Source: a virus
Length of the DNA: 33,624 nucleotides
Reading direction: 5' to 3' (one strand)
IMG/VR virus record: IMGVR_UViG_3300030399_000056
Coordinates: 1-33,624 of that record
Part shown: piece by piece, positions 1-5,696 of the stretch
How positions within the stretch are numbered: the first letter of the stretch is position 1
How the letters are laid out: every line of letters begins with the position of its first letter
Translations under genes and position numbers: made by a program
Notes under the pieces: model-generated
What the model was told of the DNA's origin: nothing
What the model saw: only the letters and a program-made list of their open reading frames with translations
Database searches by the model: none

Positions 1-460
1 ATCAGGCTACGGTGCAAACAGCGCAACATCGGGCGACCGTGCAAACAGCGCAACATCGGGCTACGGTGCAAACAGCGCAACATCGGGCTACGGTGCAAAC
101 AGCGCAACATCGGGCAGATATGCAAACAGCGCAACATCGGGCTACGGTGCAAACAGCGCAACATCGGGCAGATATGCAAACAGCGCAACATCGGGCGACC
201 GTGCAAACAGCGCAACATCAGGCTACGGTGCAAACAGCGCAACATCGGGCGAGGGTTGTATTTCCGCAGCGTTAAACGCTAACGGAAAAGCAAAAGCATC
301 TTTAGGATCTTTTATTGTTTTAGCTGAATACGTAGACGATAACAAAGGTTACGAATTATGGAAACCTATAGATGTTAAAGCCTTTAAGGTTGATGGCAAA
401 AAAATAAAAGCTGATACGTATTACAAGTTGGTTGACGGTAAGGCAAAAGAAACTGAATAG
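1..460 (+). CDS. Nonapeptide-repeat phage protein, C-terminal part (5' end outside window)
   Basis: Reading the frame that ends at the TAG at 458-460 gives an open frame back to the left edge (first whole codon at base 2). It holds nine tandem 9-residue units of the type SGYGANSAT, then a non-repeat cap of about 72 residues beginning SGEGCISAALN and ending KAKETE. From memory this layout matches phage repeat proteins in which units like ATGxxGAAS stack into a solenoid closed by a C-terminal cap (some carry an N-terminal DUF7666-type domain); the N-terminus is not here, so that cannot be tested. The ATG-initiated frame at 12-275, which reads MQTAQHRATV repeats, is a shadow: it dies inside the cap and gives a low-quality translation. 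Function is unknown; a structural or host-interaction role is inference. Confidence 0.75.
   Translation, partial: SGYGANSATSGDRANSATSGYGANSATSGYGANSATSGRYANSATSGYGANSATSGRYANSATSGDRANSATSGYGANSATSGEGCISAALNANGKAKASLGSFIVLAEYVDDNKGYELWKPIDVKAFKVDGKKIKADTYYKLVDGKAKETE
2..244 (+). repeat. Nine tandem 27-bp coding repeats
   Basis: Nine head-to-tail 27-bp units with an almost invariant core (GCAAACAGCGCAACATCGGG) and one variable 6-base slot that reads TACGGT, GACCGT or AGATAT. In protein the slot is YG, DR or RY. The unit length is a multiple of three, so gain or loss of units keeps the frame. Confidence 0.9.
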
Positions 461-488
461 TTTTGACTACTCTATTCTTTCTACTATT

Positions 489-509
489 GGCTATCTTCGG
501 ATAGCCTTT
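489..509 (+). terminator. UUCG-capped hairpin after the repeat protein
   Basis: A perfect 7-bp stem, GGCTATC / GATAGCC, closed by a TTCG tetraloop and followed by only three T. It sits between the stop at 460 and the next start at 529. It could end the upstream transcript, but the short T tract makes a processing or stability hairpin equally possible. The bases that follow (TTTGGTGGTAAAAG) recur after another UUCG hairpin at 13403-13427. Confidence 0.55.
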
Positions 510-528
510 GGTGGTAAAAGATAATACT

Positions 529-699
529 ATGGCAAAGAACAAAAAAGAAAAATTACCAACTGATATTGTATCGCTACCTGTTTATATGACAAGTGCTAAA
601 TATGATGAATTTAACAAACTATGCAAAGCCGACCGTATGCCTATGACTAAAATAGCCGAGGCTGAAATTGACAAGTACATCGCCCGTAAAACCAAATAA
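529..699 (+). CDS. Small ribbon-helix-helix-like protein
   Basis: 56 residues, starting MAKNKKEKLP. A basic N-terminus is followed by a short strand-like segment (VSLPVYMT, about residues 14-21) and two predicted helices (SAKYDEFNKLCKAD and MTKIAEAEIDKYIA). This strand-helix-helix order is that of MetJ/Arc/CopG DNA-binding domains, so a small dimeric DNA-binding protein is suggested; no profile search was possible. The ATG at 529 is preferred over the TTG/GTG at 508-511, which fall on the flank of the upstream hairpin. It opens a run of small plus-strand genes. Confidence 0.6.
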   Translation: MAKNKKEKLPTDIVSLPVYMTSAKYDEFNKLCKADRMPMTKIAEAEIDKYIARKTK

Positions 700-706
700 C
701 CCCAAC

Positions 707-1039
707 ATGGAAACACAGAAAAAGGCGGAAGAAAAACAAGCATATTGGAATATAATTGACAATACGTTGTTCGGTGCATTTCATACTGGTAGAACAAATC
801 CTGATAGAACATTCCATGAATGGCAAAAAGATAATGGTGTTACCGATAGCATTTACAATGCAATGGAAGAGCATTTTTCAGGCTATAACGAAGCGGCTAA
901 AAGGCTCTATACGGATGATGAAGTTTTGGCGATAATAGAAAAGGTAAATCAAGACACGGTTGAAAGAGAGGCAAATATTTATTGTTCCAATTATTTCGAG
1001 CCTCACAACCCAACAACATATTTAAAAAATAAAGTATGA
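707..1039 (+). CDS. Hypothetical protein, 110 aa
   Basis: Starts METQKKAEEK, 7 nt after the previous stop. Largely helical and soluble, with no membrane segment and no motif I recognise. The middle (TDDEVLAIIEKVNQDTVERE) reads as an amphipathic helix. The stop overlaps the next start as ATGA at 1036-1039, a sign of translational coupling. An upstream in-frame TTG at 668 lies inside the preceding gene and is unlikely to be used. Likely an accessory phage protein; no function can be assigned. Confidence 0.6.
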   Translation: METQKKAEEKQAYWNIIDNTLFGAFHTGRTNPDRTFHEWQKDNGVTDSIYNAMEEHFSGYNEAAKRLYTDDEVLAIIEKVNQDTVEREANIYCSNYFEPHNPTTYLKNKV

Positions 1040-1242
1040 AAGGTTTAGAACGCATAGGTATAGTTGAACATGGTAAAATAACCCTGTTTACGAAAAATGA
1101 AGTTGCCGAGGCTTGCGACCAAACAAAAGCAGAAACGATTGAGAATGTGCTAAAAGCAGTGCAATCAACCATAGACAGAACTCACGTATTAGTTTTGGCA
1201 TCGGACTTAACGGACTTACTAACACAAATCAAACAATTATGA
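1036..1242 (+). CDS. Hypothetical protein, 68 aa
   Basis: Starts MKGLERIGIV. The short N-terminal hydrophobic stretch is not long enough for a membrane segment; residues about 22-45 (NEVAEACDQTKAETIENVLKA) look helical. Its start overlaps the previous stop (ATGA) and its own stop overlaps the next ATG at 1239, so it is one link of a tightly packed operon. No family recognised. Confidence 0.6.
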   Translation: MKGLERIGIVEHGKITLFTKNEVAEACDQTKAETIENVLKAVQSTIDRTHVLVLASDLTDLLTQIKQL

Positions 1243-1450
1243 CAGCGAAAAAACTTAAAGGGCAAAAGGACGGTAATTGCAACCGAACTGATTGTCAAAA
1301 ACCAGTAGGAGTTATTATAACTTTTCTACCCGTAAATGGTACTGCCCCGATTGTGCCATTAAAATTAACCGATTAAACCATTTTGAGTCTATGCAAATGT
1401 TTGGACATGAATTATGTATTGAACACCCTGATACCACCGATCTAATTTGA
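1239..1450 (+). pseudogene. Small zinc-ribbon protein broken by a one-base frameshift
   Basis: The frame from ATG 1239 reads MTAKKLKGQKDGNCNRTDCQ, then loses sense and stops at 1374-1376. From about 1313 the frame one base back (-1) continues convincingly as YYNFSTRKWYCPDCAIKIN and then FGHELCIEHP, ending at TGA 1448-1450, 2 nt before the next gene. Joined, this is a zinc-ribbon protein of about 70 aa, with a first cysteine pair CNRTDC and a second CPDC. The break fits loss of one T in GAGTTTATT. It may be a true mutation, a consensus error or, less likely, programmed frameshifting. The family resembles small zinc-finger proteins of Bacteroidota phages, from memory. Confidence 0.7.
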
Positions 1451-1452
1451 TT

Positions 1453-1707
1453 ATGACACCGAAAGAGAAAATAGAAAAGTTGTTGGAGGATAGGTTAGGT
1501 TATAAAAGTATCCGTTCTTACACACATGATGAGATTATCACAGCCATGCAACTTGCATACAACAGGGCTATTGAAGATGCTGCGGAGAGCGCAACAATGG
1601 TCTACCATGACGGATACACCAAGAATAATTACCCAACTAAACACCATCAATCGGGTGCTGATAATATACAGGTCGACAAACAATCCATTTTAAAATTAAA
1701 GATATGA
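1453..1707 (+). CDS. Hypothetical protein, 84 aa
   Basis: Starts MTPKEKIEKLLEDRLGY and carries the segment SYTHDEIITAMQLAYNRAIE, a helical pattern common in small phage accessory proteins. The C-terminal third is polar and probably disordered. ATG 1453 is preferred over TTG 1447, which overlaps the preceding stop. The stop overlaps the next start (ATGA, 1704-1707). No function assigned. Confidence 0.6.
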   Translation: MTPKEKIEKLLEDRLGYKSIRSYTHDEIITAMQLAYNRAIEDAAESATMVYHDGYTKNNYPTKHHQSGADNIQVDKQSILKLKI

Positions 1708-1946
1708 GCGAAGAAACCAAAAACTACACCCGAATAAAGTTTATCAATTGCGCTTTAGAATACACGTGGACTATTTGTGAGTTTAGCGATATTAAAAGCC
1801 AATTAGAGGCTATCGAGGATGAATGGGGGCATTTCGAGCCGAACTTTGAGCCTGAATATGGCAGACCTCGCATATCTATTACGTTATTACAATTAACCGA
1901 TGATGAATACGAAGCCTTTGTAAAACAAATGGAGGAGAACGCTTAA
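1704..1946 (+). CDS. Hypothetical acidic protein, 80 aa
   Basis: Starts MSEETKNYTR. Soluble and acidic, with a central stretch rich in E, F and P (DEWGHFEPNFEPEYGRPR). No known motif. Translationally coupled to the upstream gene through ATGA. The sequence GGAGGAG at 1931-1937, near its 3' end, could serve as a Shine-Dalgarno for the gene at 1948. Confidence 0.6.
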   Translation: MSEETKNYTRIKFINCALEYTWTICEFSDIKSQLEAIEDEWGHFEPNFEPEYGRPRISITLLQLTDDEYEAFVKQMEENA

Positions 1947-1947
1947 A

Positions 1948-2204
1948 ATGAAAACATTTCACATAAAATTAGCTCCAATAATCGGGATAGGTTACTGGAA
2001 AGATGTTTACGAGGTTATACCCGGTGGTTACACTCACAACATTATACTTCCATTTGTAAGAATACAATTCGGCTATTTACCAACTTTAAAAGAATTAAAC
2101 CATGAAGCGTAACCTACACGCATGATTTAACACTACCATCCAAAGATGGTGCAGTATTATATATTGATGGAACAACTTTAATTTTACCTGATACAATAAA
2201 ATGA
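1948..2204 (+). pseudogene. Small phage gene, probably frameshifted at about 2105
   Basis: From ATG 1948 the frame gives 54 aa (MKTFHIKLAP ... LKELNHEA) and stops at 2110-2112. The frame one base back is open from 2106 and reads SVTYTHDLTLPSKDGAVLYI ... PDTIK, ending in a TGA at 2202-2204 that overlaps the next ATG as ATGA. That is the junction type of this operon, so I infer one gene of about 86 codons with one A lost from a GAAAGC run. The alternative is that the 54-aa protein is complete and 2113-2200 is a relic. No membrane segment or known domain. Confidence 0.45.
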
Positions 2205-2398
2205 AAAAAGGTTCCAAACTAATAAACGGCGAAATAGTAAAAGCCAAGGTGCCGACTTTGAATGATAGGGTAAGTTCGGTGATTGCACTGATTGATGAAG
2301 CATATACTGAAAACGAAGAAACAGAAGGATATATACCAATTAGTCGGTGCCTCTTACAAGCCAAGATATTGTTAAACGAATTAAACCAATTGATATGA
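2201..2398 (+). CDS. Hypothetical protein, 65 aa
   Basis: Starts MKKGSKLING. Apart from a basic N-terminus it looks helical (NDRVSSVIALIDEAYTENEE, then SRCLLQAKILLNELNQLI). The arrangement recalls short phage proteins of unknown function. It overlaps the next start (ATG 2395) by 4 nt. Confidence 0.6.
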   Translation: MKKGSKLINGEIVKAKVPTLNDRVSSVIALIDEAYTENEETEGYIPISRCLLQAKILLNELNQLI

Positions 2399-2703
2399 AC
2401 CATTTTACCACTTTAGACCGTTTATTAACAGTAGCTGTTGAAATCATTTTTATTTTTTTTATCCTTTATTTTAGCAATATTAAATCTGTTTGCTTTACTA
2501 ACCATATTAATCAAATGAACAATTCCCGCATCTTCACCAACAAAAACGCCTTGATCCTAATGGCAATCCTAATATGCTGTTTAGCGGTATGGTTACAGTA
2601 TCATCCGAAATATCAGCCGATACAACCTGTAACCGACCGCTTTGAAAAGAGTTTGGATAGTGTGATTAGGGTTGATAGCATAAGGGCGGTTACAAATCAT
2701 TAA
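2395..2703 (+). CDS. Small two-pass membrane protein
   Basis: 102 aa from ATG 2395. A first hydrophobic helix (LLTVAVEIIFIFFILYF, about residues 10-26) and a second (ALILMAILICCLAVWL, about 52-67) precede a polar tail with an amphipathic end (RFEKSLDSVIRVDSIRAV). An alternative start at ATG 2515 would leave 62 aa with one membrane segment; the upstream open frame and the ATGA overlap with the previous gene favour 2395. Role unknown; a holin- or spanin-like function is possible but not supported by motif. Confidence 0.55.
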   Translation: MNHFTTLDRLLTVAVEIIFIFFILYFSNIKSVCFTNHINQMNNSRIFTNKNALILMAILICCLAVWLQYHPKYQPIQPVTDRFEKSLDSVIRVDSIRAVTNH

Positions 2704-2762
2704 ATAAATATTTAACTTTACATAAAAACAGCCGACCGCCTGAAAATGCGGTTATAAAGAAT

Positions 2763-2969
2763 ATGAAAGTTGCGCATTATACAGGGCGATTAACCAAAGC
2801 AGGCAGAATACCGAGTGGAATTGAAATAACTATATTATCATTGCTAAAAGAAACCGAAGGCAAGAACGATAAAGTTAAAAAACAATCACAAAAACGAGCA
2901 GATAGGCAAGAAGCTTATAAGCTAATTCAAACATTACCAAAAGCTATCAAAACAATTTACATTAACTAA
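2763..2969 (+). CDS. Small basic protein, 68 aa
   Basis: Starts MKVAHYTGRL. Strongly basic, with a lysine/arginine-rich middle (KKQSQKRADRQEAYK) and a helical end (LIQTLPKAIKTIYIN). This would suit nucleic-acid or membrane-surface binding, but no family is recognised. A weak hairpin, ACCGC / GCGGT, lies just upstream at 2735-2752. Confidence 0.55.
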   Translation: MKVAHYTGRLTKAGRIPSGIEITILSLLKETEGKNDKVKKQSQKRADRQEAYKLIQTLPKAIKTIYIN

Positions 2970-3004
2970 CACCCATCGGCGTATAGGTAGCCGTTAAAAA
3001 TAAA

Positions 3005-3484
3005 ATGAGCAACGTACTAACATTCATCGAAGACCTGCCTAAAGAACTGGCAGAAGATGTAACATCAATTTTTAACAAGGCAGAAGCAGCCTACAAAAAA
3101 CTTAGCCCCGAAGTACAGGCGGCATTAAAAAACGGCTCGGGCATACTTGCCACAATTAATGCAGACCTAACTGGCCCCTATGCAACCGTATTAGCTGCCA
3201 TTACAGCAAAGTTTGGCATAAATGAAGCAGATGTTATCAGTGTAATGGCGGGGCTTGCCAAAGCCTTTAATATAGCCATTGCAGACACATCGAGCGGCAC
3301 GGCTTTATTAACAGCCTTGCAAGGATATTTAGGCGGCTTAGGCGGTTATTGGGCTGATATATGCAACGCAGGTGCAAGTATAGCCGCAACCATATTAAAT
3401 GGCGGCAATGAAATAACTATCGCCATGAACGTGGTAAAATACGTTTATTTGGATTTGGTTAAACCGTTGTTTTCTGCGGGTTAA
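3005..3484 (+). CDS. Hypothetical phage protein, 159 aa, alanine/glycine-rich
   Basis: Starts MSNVLTFIEDLPKELAEDVT. The N-terminal half is helical; residues about 50-125 alternate small and hydrophobic residues (GPYATVLAAITAKFG, ALLTALQGYLGGLGGYW, AGASIAATIL), and the C-terminus is hydrophobic (AMNVVKYVYLDLVKPLF). I recall similar proteins in Bacteroidota phages without a known role. The glycine- and alanine-rich helices could associate with membranes. It ends 27 nt before a structured terminator at 3512-3582. Confidence 0.65.
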   Translation: MSNVLTFIEDLPKELAEDVTSIFNKAEAAYKKLSPEVQAALKNGSGILATINADLTGPYATVLAAITAKFGINEADVISVMAGLAKAFNIAIADTSSGTALLTALQGYLGGLGGYWADICNAGASIAATILNGGNEITIAMNVVKYVYLDLVKPLFSAG

Positions 3485-3511
3485 GCCGATATTGGCGAAG
3501 TAAGATAAAAA

Positions 3512-3582
3512 GGCATCCATATACCATACAATGGTAAGTTAAAACGTTTTGGCAGTAAAGTCTGCGATGGATGCCCTTTTTT
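3512..3582 (+). ncRNA. Branched RNA structure ending in a T-run (terminator or small RNA)
   Basis: An outer 9-bp stem, GGCATCCAT (3512-3520) with ATGGATGCC (3567-3575), encloses two further hairpins: TACCAT-ACA-ATGGTA (3522-3536), and GCAG / CTGC (3552-3555 with 3562-3565). A run of six T follows directly. The last part acts as an intrinsic terminator for the gene ending at 3484. The internal arms are more than a terminator needs and make a multi-branched fold, so a stable small RNA or 3'-UTR product is possible. Pairings are read by eye; no energy calculation was made. Confidence 0.55.
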
Positions 3583-3593
3583 AAAAAACAAAA

Positions 3594-3674
3594 GTGCCGA
3601 AAGTAAAATGGTACAGCCACGAAGCAATTCAGCGAGTGCAGCATGTAAGGATGCGTTATTTTATGGATGGGTAA
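3594..3674 (+). CDS. Possible 26-residue peptide with GTG start
   Basis: Between two terminators an open frame from GTG 3594 gives VPKVKWYSHEAIQRVQHVRM and then RYFMDG, stopping at TAA 3672-3674. After the stop the same frame continues as TGWAEIHLKPISGIVLGAVY to a TGA at 3735-3737, so a longer ancestral product cut by a nonsense change is possible. The peptide composition looks like real coding sequence, unlike the overlapping ATG frame at 3608, which gives a cysteine/arginine-rich translation. No Shine-Dalgarno is visible. Confidence 0.35.
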   Translation: MPKVKWYSHEAIQRVQHVRMRYFMDG

Positions 3675-3760
3675 ACAGGATGGGCGGAAATCCATTTAAA
3701 GCCTATAAGCGGCATTGTACTTGGCGCTGTTTATTGAGACCCTTACCCTCACACTTTTTA

Positions 3761-3786
3761 AGCCGTTCCGAAAGGGGCGGCTTTTT
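3761..3786 (+). terminator. Rho-independent terminator with GAAA tetraloop
   Basis: A 9-bp stem, AGCCGTTCC / GGGGCGGCT (two G.U pairs), closed by GAAA and followed by TTTTT. It ends 17 nt before the HNH gene and should isolate that gene from the small-gene operon upstream. Confidence 0.8.
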
Positions 3787-3803
3787 AAAGAAAAAACTAA
3801 ACT

Positions 3804-4430
3804 ATGAGCGATATAGAAAGACTTTTTGACAATATACCTGCTTTCAAACCTAAAAACAAAGCCCAGCGCAATGAGGATAGGCGAAATAAGCTATTTAGCA
3901 AAACGCAGCCAGTTGAATTAGATGAATGGTTTGTATATTTAGTTGACGGAGAGAAGTGGTACTTCAAAGCATCGCAGGATTTAGCCATACTTAAAATGCA
4001 CCATGATGTTGAGTTTTTAGGTATAGGCAGGCCAAATAGGGCGGTTCATAAAATAGCGATTAATAATGAAATAAAAGAGATAAAGTCTAAATTATCGGTT
4101 GCTTATATAGCCCCTAAAAAAGTAAATTACCAAAAAGACTATGGGCGCTGTTGTTATTGCGAGGTGCAATTAACGTATAATCATATCAAAGACCCTACCC
4201 ATAAAACACGTGAGCATGTTATACCAAAAAGTAAGGGCGGTAAAATAATAAAACCTTGTTGCTTTGAATGTAACCAAGAAAAAGGCGGCTTGATGCTACA
4301 TAGCTATATACAATTCCTTAATTACCGATTAATGGAAGTTAGCCCAGATGAATTGGTTAAGTTACAGCGTAAAATTAAGAACGCCAATAAAATAGCCATT
4401 GAAATAGCTACCCTCGGTACTATGCCTTAA
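3804..4430 (+). CDS. HNH endonuclease
   Basis: 208 aa. The C-terminal half holds a zinc-bound HNH core: CCYC at residues 116-119, the EHVIPKSKGG segment with E137-H138, then CCFECNQEK at 152-160 carrying the second cysteine pair and the asparagine. This is the beta-beta-alpha-metal nuclease fold, which cuts DNA. The N-terminal 110 residues are basic and unassigned, perhaps DNA binding. It stands alone behind a terminator and converges with the holin-like gene at 4435, the typical position of a free-standing homing-type nuclease. A role in packaging seems less likely because no terminase is near. Confidence 0.85.
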   Translation: MSDIERLFDNIPAFKPKNKAQRNEDRRNKLFSKTQPVELDEWFVYLVDGEKWYFKASQDLAILKMHHDVEFLGIGRPNRAVHKIAINNEIKEIKSKLSVAYIAPKKVNYQKDYGRCCYCEVQLTYNHIKDPTHKTREHVIPKSKGGKIIKPCCFECNQEKGGLMLHSYIQFLNYRLMEVSPDELVKLQRKIKNANKIAIEIATLGTMP

Positions 4431-4434
4431 CTCA

Positions 4435-4737
4435 CTAAGCCGTCGGCGCATTATCAGTAGGCTGGTTAACAGGCGTAACCGTGGTGGCGGTTGTTGTGGT
4501 TTGGCTGTTTGCCGCTAAATTGGCTGCTGCATCGTCTTTTTTACTTGCGCCTTGAGAGTAACCATAGTAGTATGATACAACCGCAGTTCCCAAAGATACC
4601 ATGGCTATTAAAGCCTGGCTATGAACCGTTGTATCGGTTGTGATTAACGTTACCATAAAAAGGTAAACAATTACACCTATAATTATTATAAGCCCTGTAA
4701 CGCTCTTAATGTTATCTGCAAGCCATGATTGTTTCAT
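4435..4737 (-). CDS. Holin-like two-pass membrane protein
   Basis: 100 aa from ATG 4737 (MKQSWLADNIKS). Two hydrophobic helices follow, about residues 14-32 (VTGLIIIIGVIVYLFMVTL) and 40-57 (ALIAMVSLGTAVVSYYYG), then a polar, Thr/Ala-rich tail. Short length, two helices and a charged start match class II holins or phage membrane proteins often annotated as holins. It lies close to, but divergent from, the methyltransferase and apart from the main lysis cassette. The upstream in-frame start at 4788 lies inside a hairpin and is unlikely. A good promoter sits at 4921-4953. Confidence 0.6.
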   Translation of the reverse strand: MKQSWLADNIKSVTGLIIIIGVIVYLFMVTLITTDTTVHSQALIAMVSLGTAVVSYYYGYSQGASKKDDAAANLAANSQTTTTATTVTPVNQPTDNAPTA

Positions 4738-4765
4738 CCCCAAACCTACAAAATTATCCCGAAAT

Positions 4766-4803
4766 AAAAAAGCGGTCGTGTACGCCAAGTACCCATAACC
4801 GCT
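4766..4803 (-). terminator. Terminator-like hairpin inside the holin leader
   Basis: Read on the minus strand: AGCGGT ... ACCGCT (6 bp, 4803-4798 with 4776-4771), with an inner GTAC / GTAC pair, then six T (4771-4766). It lies between the minus-strand promoter (4921-4953) and the holin start (4737). Transcription must pass it, so it may act as an attenuator or define the 3' end of a small RNA. Confidence 0.55.
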
Positions 4804-4916
4804 AATTTACACAGCCTTTACGGTTTAGCCGCCGTTGCTTTGGTGTGTGTGTGTGGTGCTAAGTGCCTACTAAAAGGTGTACCGTAATACATAGCCCCGT
4901 TTCAGCACCCATGCTT
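4771..4916 (-). ncRNA. Candidate small RNA or regulatory leader upstream of the holin gene
   Basis: A strong Bacteroidota-type promoter and a terminator-like hairpin bound a stretch of about 145 nt with no convincing gene; the only frame from an early ATG is 17 codons long. On the minus strand it contains GGTGCT pairing with AGCACC at its 5' end (about 4911 to 4857), a CA dinucleotide run, and CGG / CCG. The arrangement suits a phage small RNA or a 5' leader that controls holin expression. No known riboswitch was recognised. Confidence 0.4.
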
Positions 4917-4920
4917 GTTG

Positions 4921-4953
4921 CAAATATACCACCCATCCCCCCACATTTGCAAA
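4921..4953 (-). promoter_or_regulatory. Bacteroidota-type promoter reading left (holin side)
   Basis: On the minus strand, TTTG (4953-4950), a 21-nt spacer, then TATATTTG (4928-4921). This matches the -33 TTTG and -7 TAnnTTTG consensus exactly. Start of transcription is expected near 4915. Confidence 0.75.
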
Positions 4954-4977
4954 TTTGAAAAGGATTTTGTAGATTAG
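4946..4977 (+). promoter_or_regulatory. Bacteroidota-type promoter reading right (methyltransferase side)
   Basis: TTTG (4946-4949), a 20-nt spacer, then TAGATTAG (4970-4977), one base off TAnnTTTG. Transcription would start near 4984, leaving a leader of about 15 nt before ATG 4999. Its TTTG is the left half of TTTGCAAA, whose right half is the -33 box of the leftward promoter. Confidence 0.6.
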
Positions 4978-4998
4978 GGGTTTAAAACAACCACAAAA

Positions 4999-5637
4999 AT
5001 GAAAGTATTAGAATTATTCGCCGGTTCTCGGTGTATTGGTAAAGCAGCCGAAAAATTAGGTCACGAAGTATTTAGCGTAGATTGGACTGCATACGAAGAT
5101 ATTAATATGGAAATAGATATTGAATATTTAACTCCAGATCTAATAAAATTTGTTCCTGACCATATCCACGCCTCGTTTGATTGCACCACCTATACCATAG
5201 CAGCAATAAGCACACATAGGAATGACATAGAACCTAAAAGTGATTATGCTAAAAAATGTGATAGAGTTAATCAAAATGTGTTAAAACTAATTGAATATTA
5301 CCAAAAGCTAAATCCTAATATAACGTTCACAATTGAAAATCCTCGTGGTATGCTTCGTAAAATGCCATTCATGTTGCCATTGCCTCGGTATACAATTTGG
5401 TATTGCCAATACGGAGATGATAGGGCAAAGCCGACCGATATATGGACTAATTTAGACTGGACACCAAAGCCTGTTTGCCATAATGGAAATAAGGGCTGTC
5501 ACCACCAACCGGCTCCAAGAGGAAGCAAAACAGGCACACAAGGTAAAAAAGGCAGTTACGAACGCAGCAAAATGCCTGAATTATTGTGTGATGAGTTGAT
5601 GGGATTGATAGGTAAGCCAAAAGAAACCACCGATTAG
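4999..5637 (+). CDS. DNA (cytosine-5) methyltransferase-like protein, short phage type
   Basis: 212 aa. Motif I for S-adenosylmethionine is ELFAGSRCIG near residues 5-14, followed by the acidic VDW at 27-29. The catalytic-loop motif is FDCTTYT with C62, in place of the usual PC motif, and ENPRG at 113-117 stands for motif VI. KPTDIWTN (144-151) is a family signature as I remember it. Normal C5 enzymes run 320 aa or more with a target-recognition domain; this one lacks that region, as do many phage homologues. No restriction enzyme is next to it, so protection of phage DNA from host cleavage, or base modification, is the likely job. It is a single-gene unit with its own promoter and terminator. 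Confidence 0.8.
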   Translation: MKVLELFAGSRCIGKAAEKLGHEVFSVDWTAYEDINMEIDIEYLTPDLIKFVPDHIHASFDCTTYTIAAISTHRNDIEPKSDYAKKCDRVNQNVLKLIEYYQKLNPNITFTIENPRGMLRKMPFMLPLPRYTIWYCQYGDDRAKPTDIWTNLDWTPKPVCHNGNKGCHHQPAPRGSKTGTQGKKGSYERSKMPELLCDELMGLIGKPKETTD

Positions 5638-5664
5638 GCTCGTGGTTGTGCCTTTCGGTTCTTA

Positions 5665-5696
5665 GCCGGTCTATCTTCGGATATTCCGGCTTTTTT
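5665..5696 (+). terminator. Rho-independent terminator after the methyltransferase
   Basis: GCCGG / CCGGC stem, a small internal loop, then TATC / GATA capped by TTCG, followed by six T. The T-run supplies the stop codon (TAA, 5697-5695) of the convergent muramidase gene. Confidence 0.8.

Noticed and set aside
12-275. ATG-initiated frame with MQTAQHRATV repeats
   Set aside because: It is a shadow of the repeat array. The frame ending at 460 continues into a normal cap domain; this one does not.
462-489. Promoter TTTG...TACTATTG before the 56-aa gene
   Set aside because: The spacer is only 16 nt, shorter than the 19-21 expected, and the second box overlaps the hairpin.
2700-2725. Promoter box TAACTTTA before the gene at 2763
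   Set aside because: No TTTG at the right distance upstream.
3608-3829. 73-codon frame starting MVQPRSNSASA
   Set aside because: It runs through a terminator hairpin and the start of the HNH gene, and its composition is not protein-like.
4840-4857. TG dinucleotide run as a possible phase-variable repeat
   Set aside because: Only about seven TG units, within a non-coding leader; too short to support phase variation.
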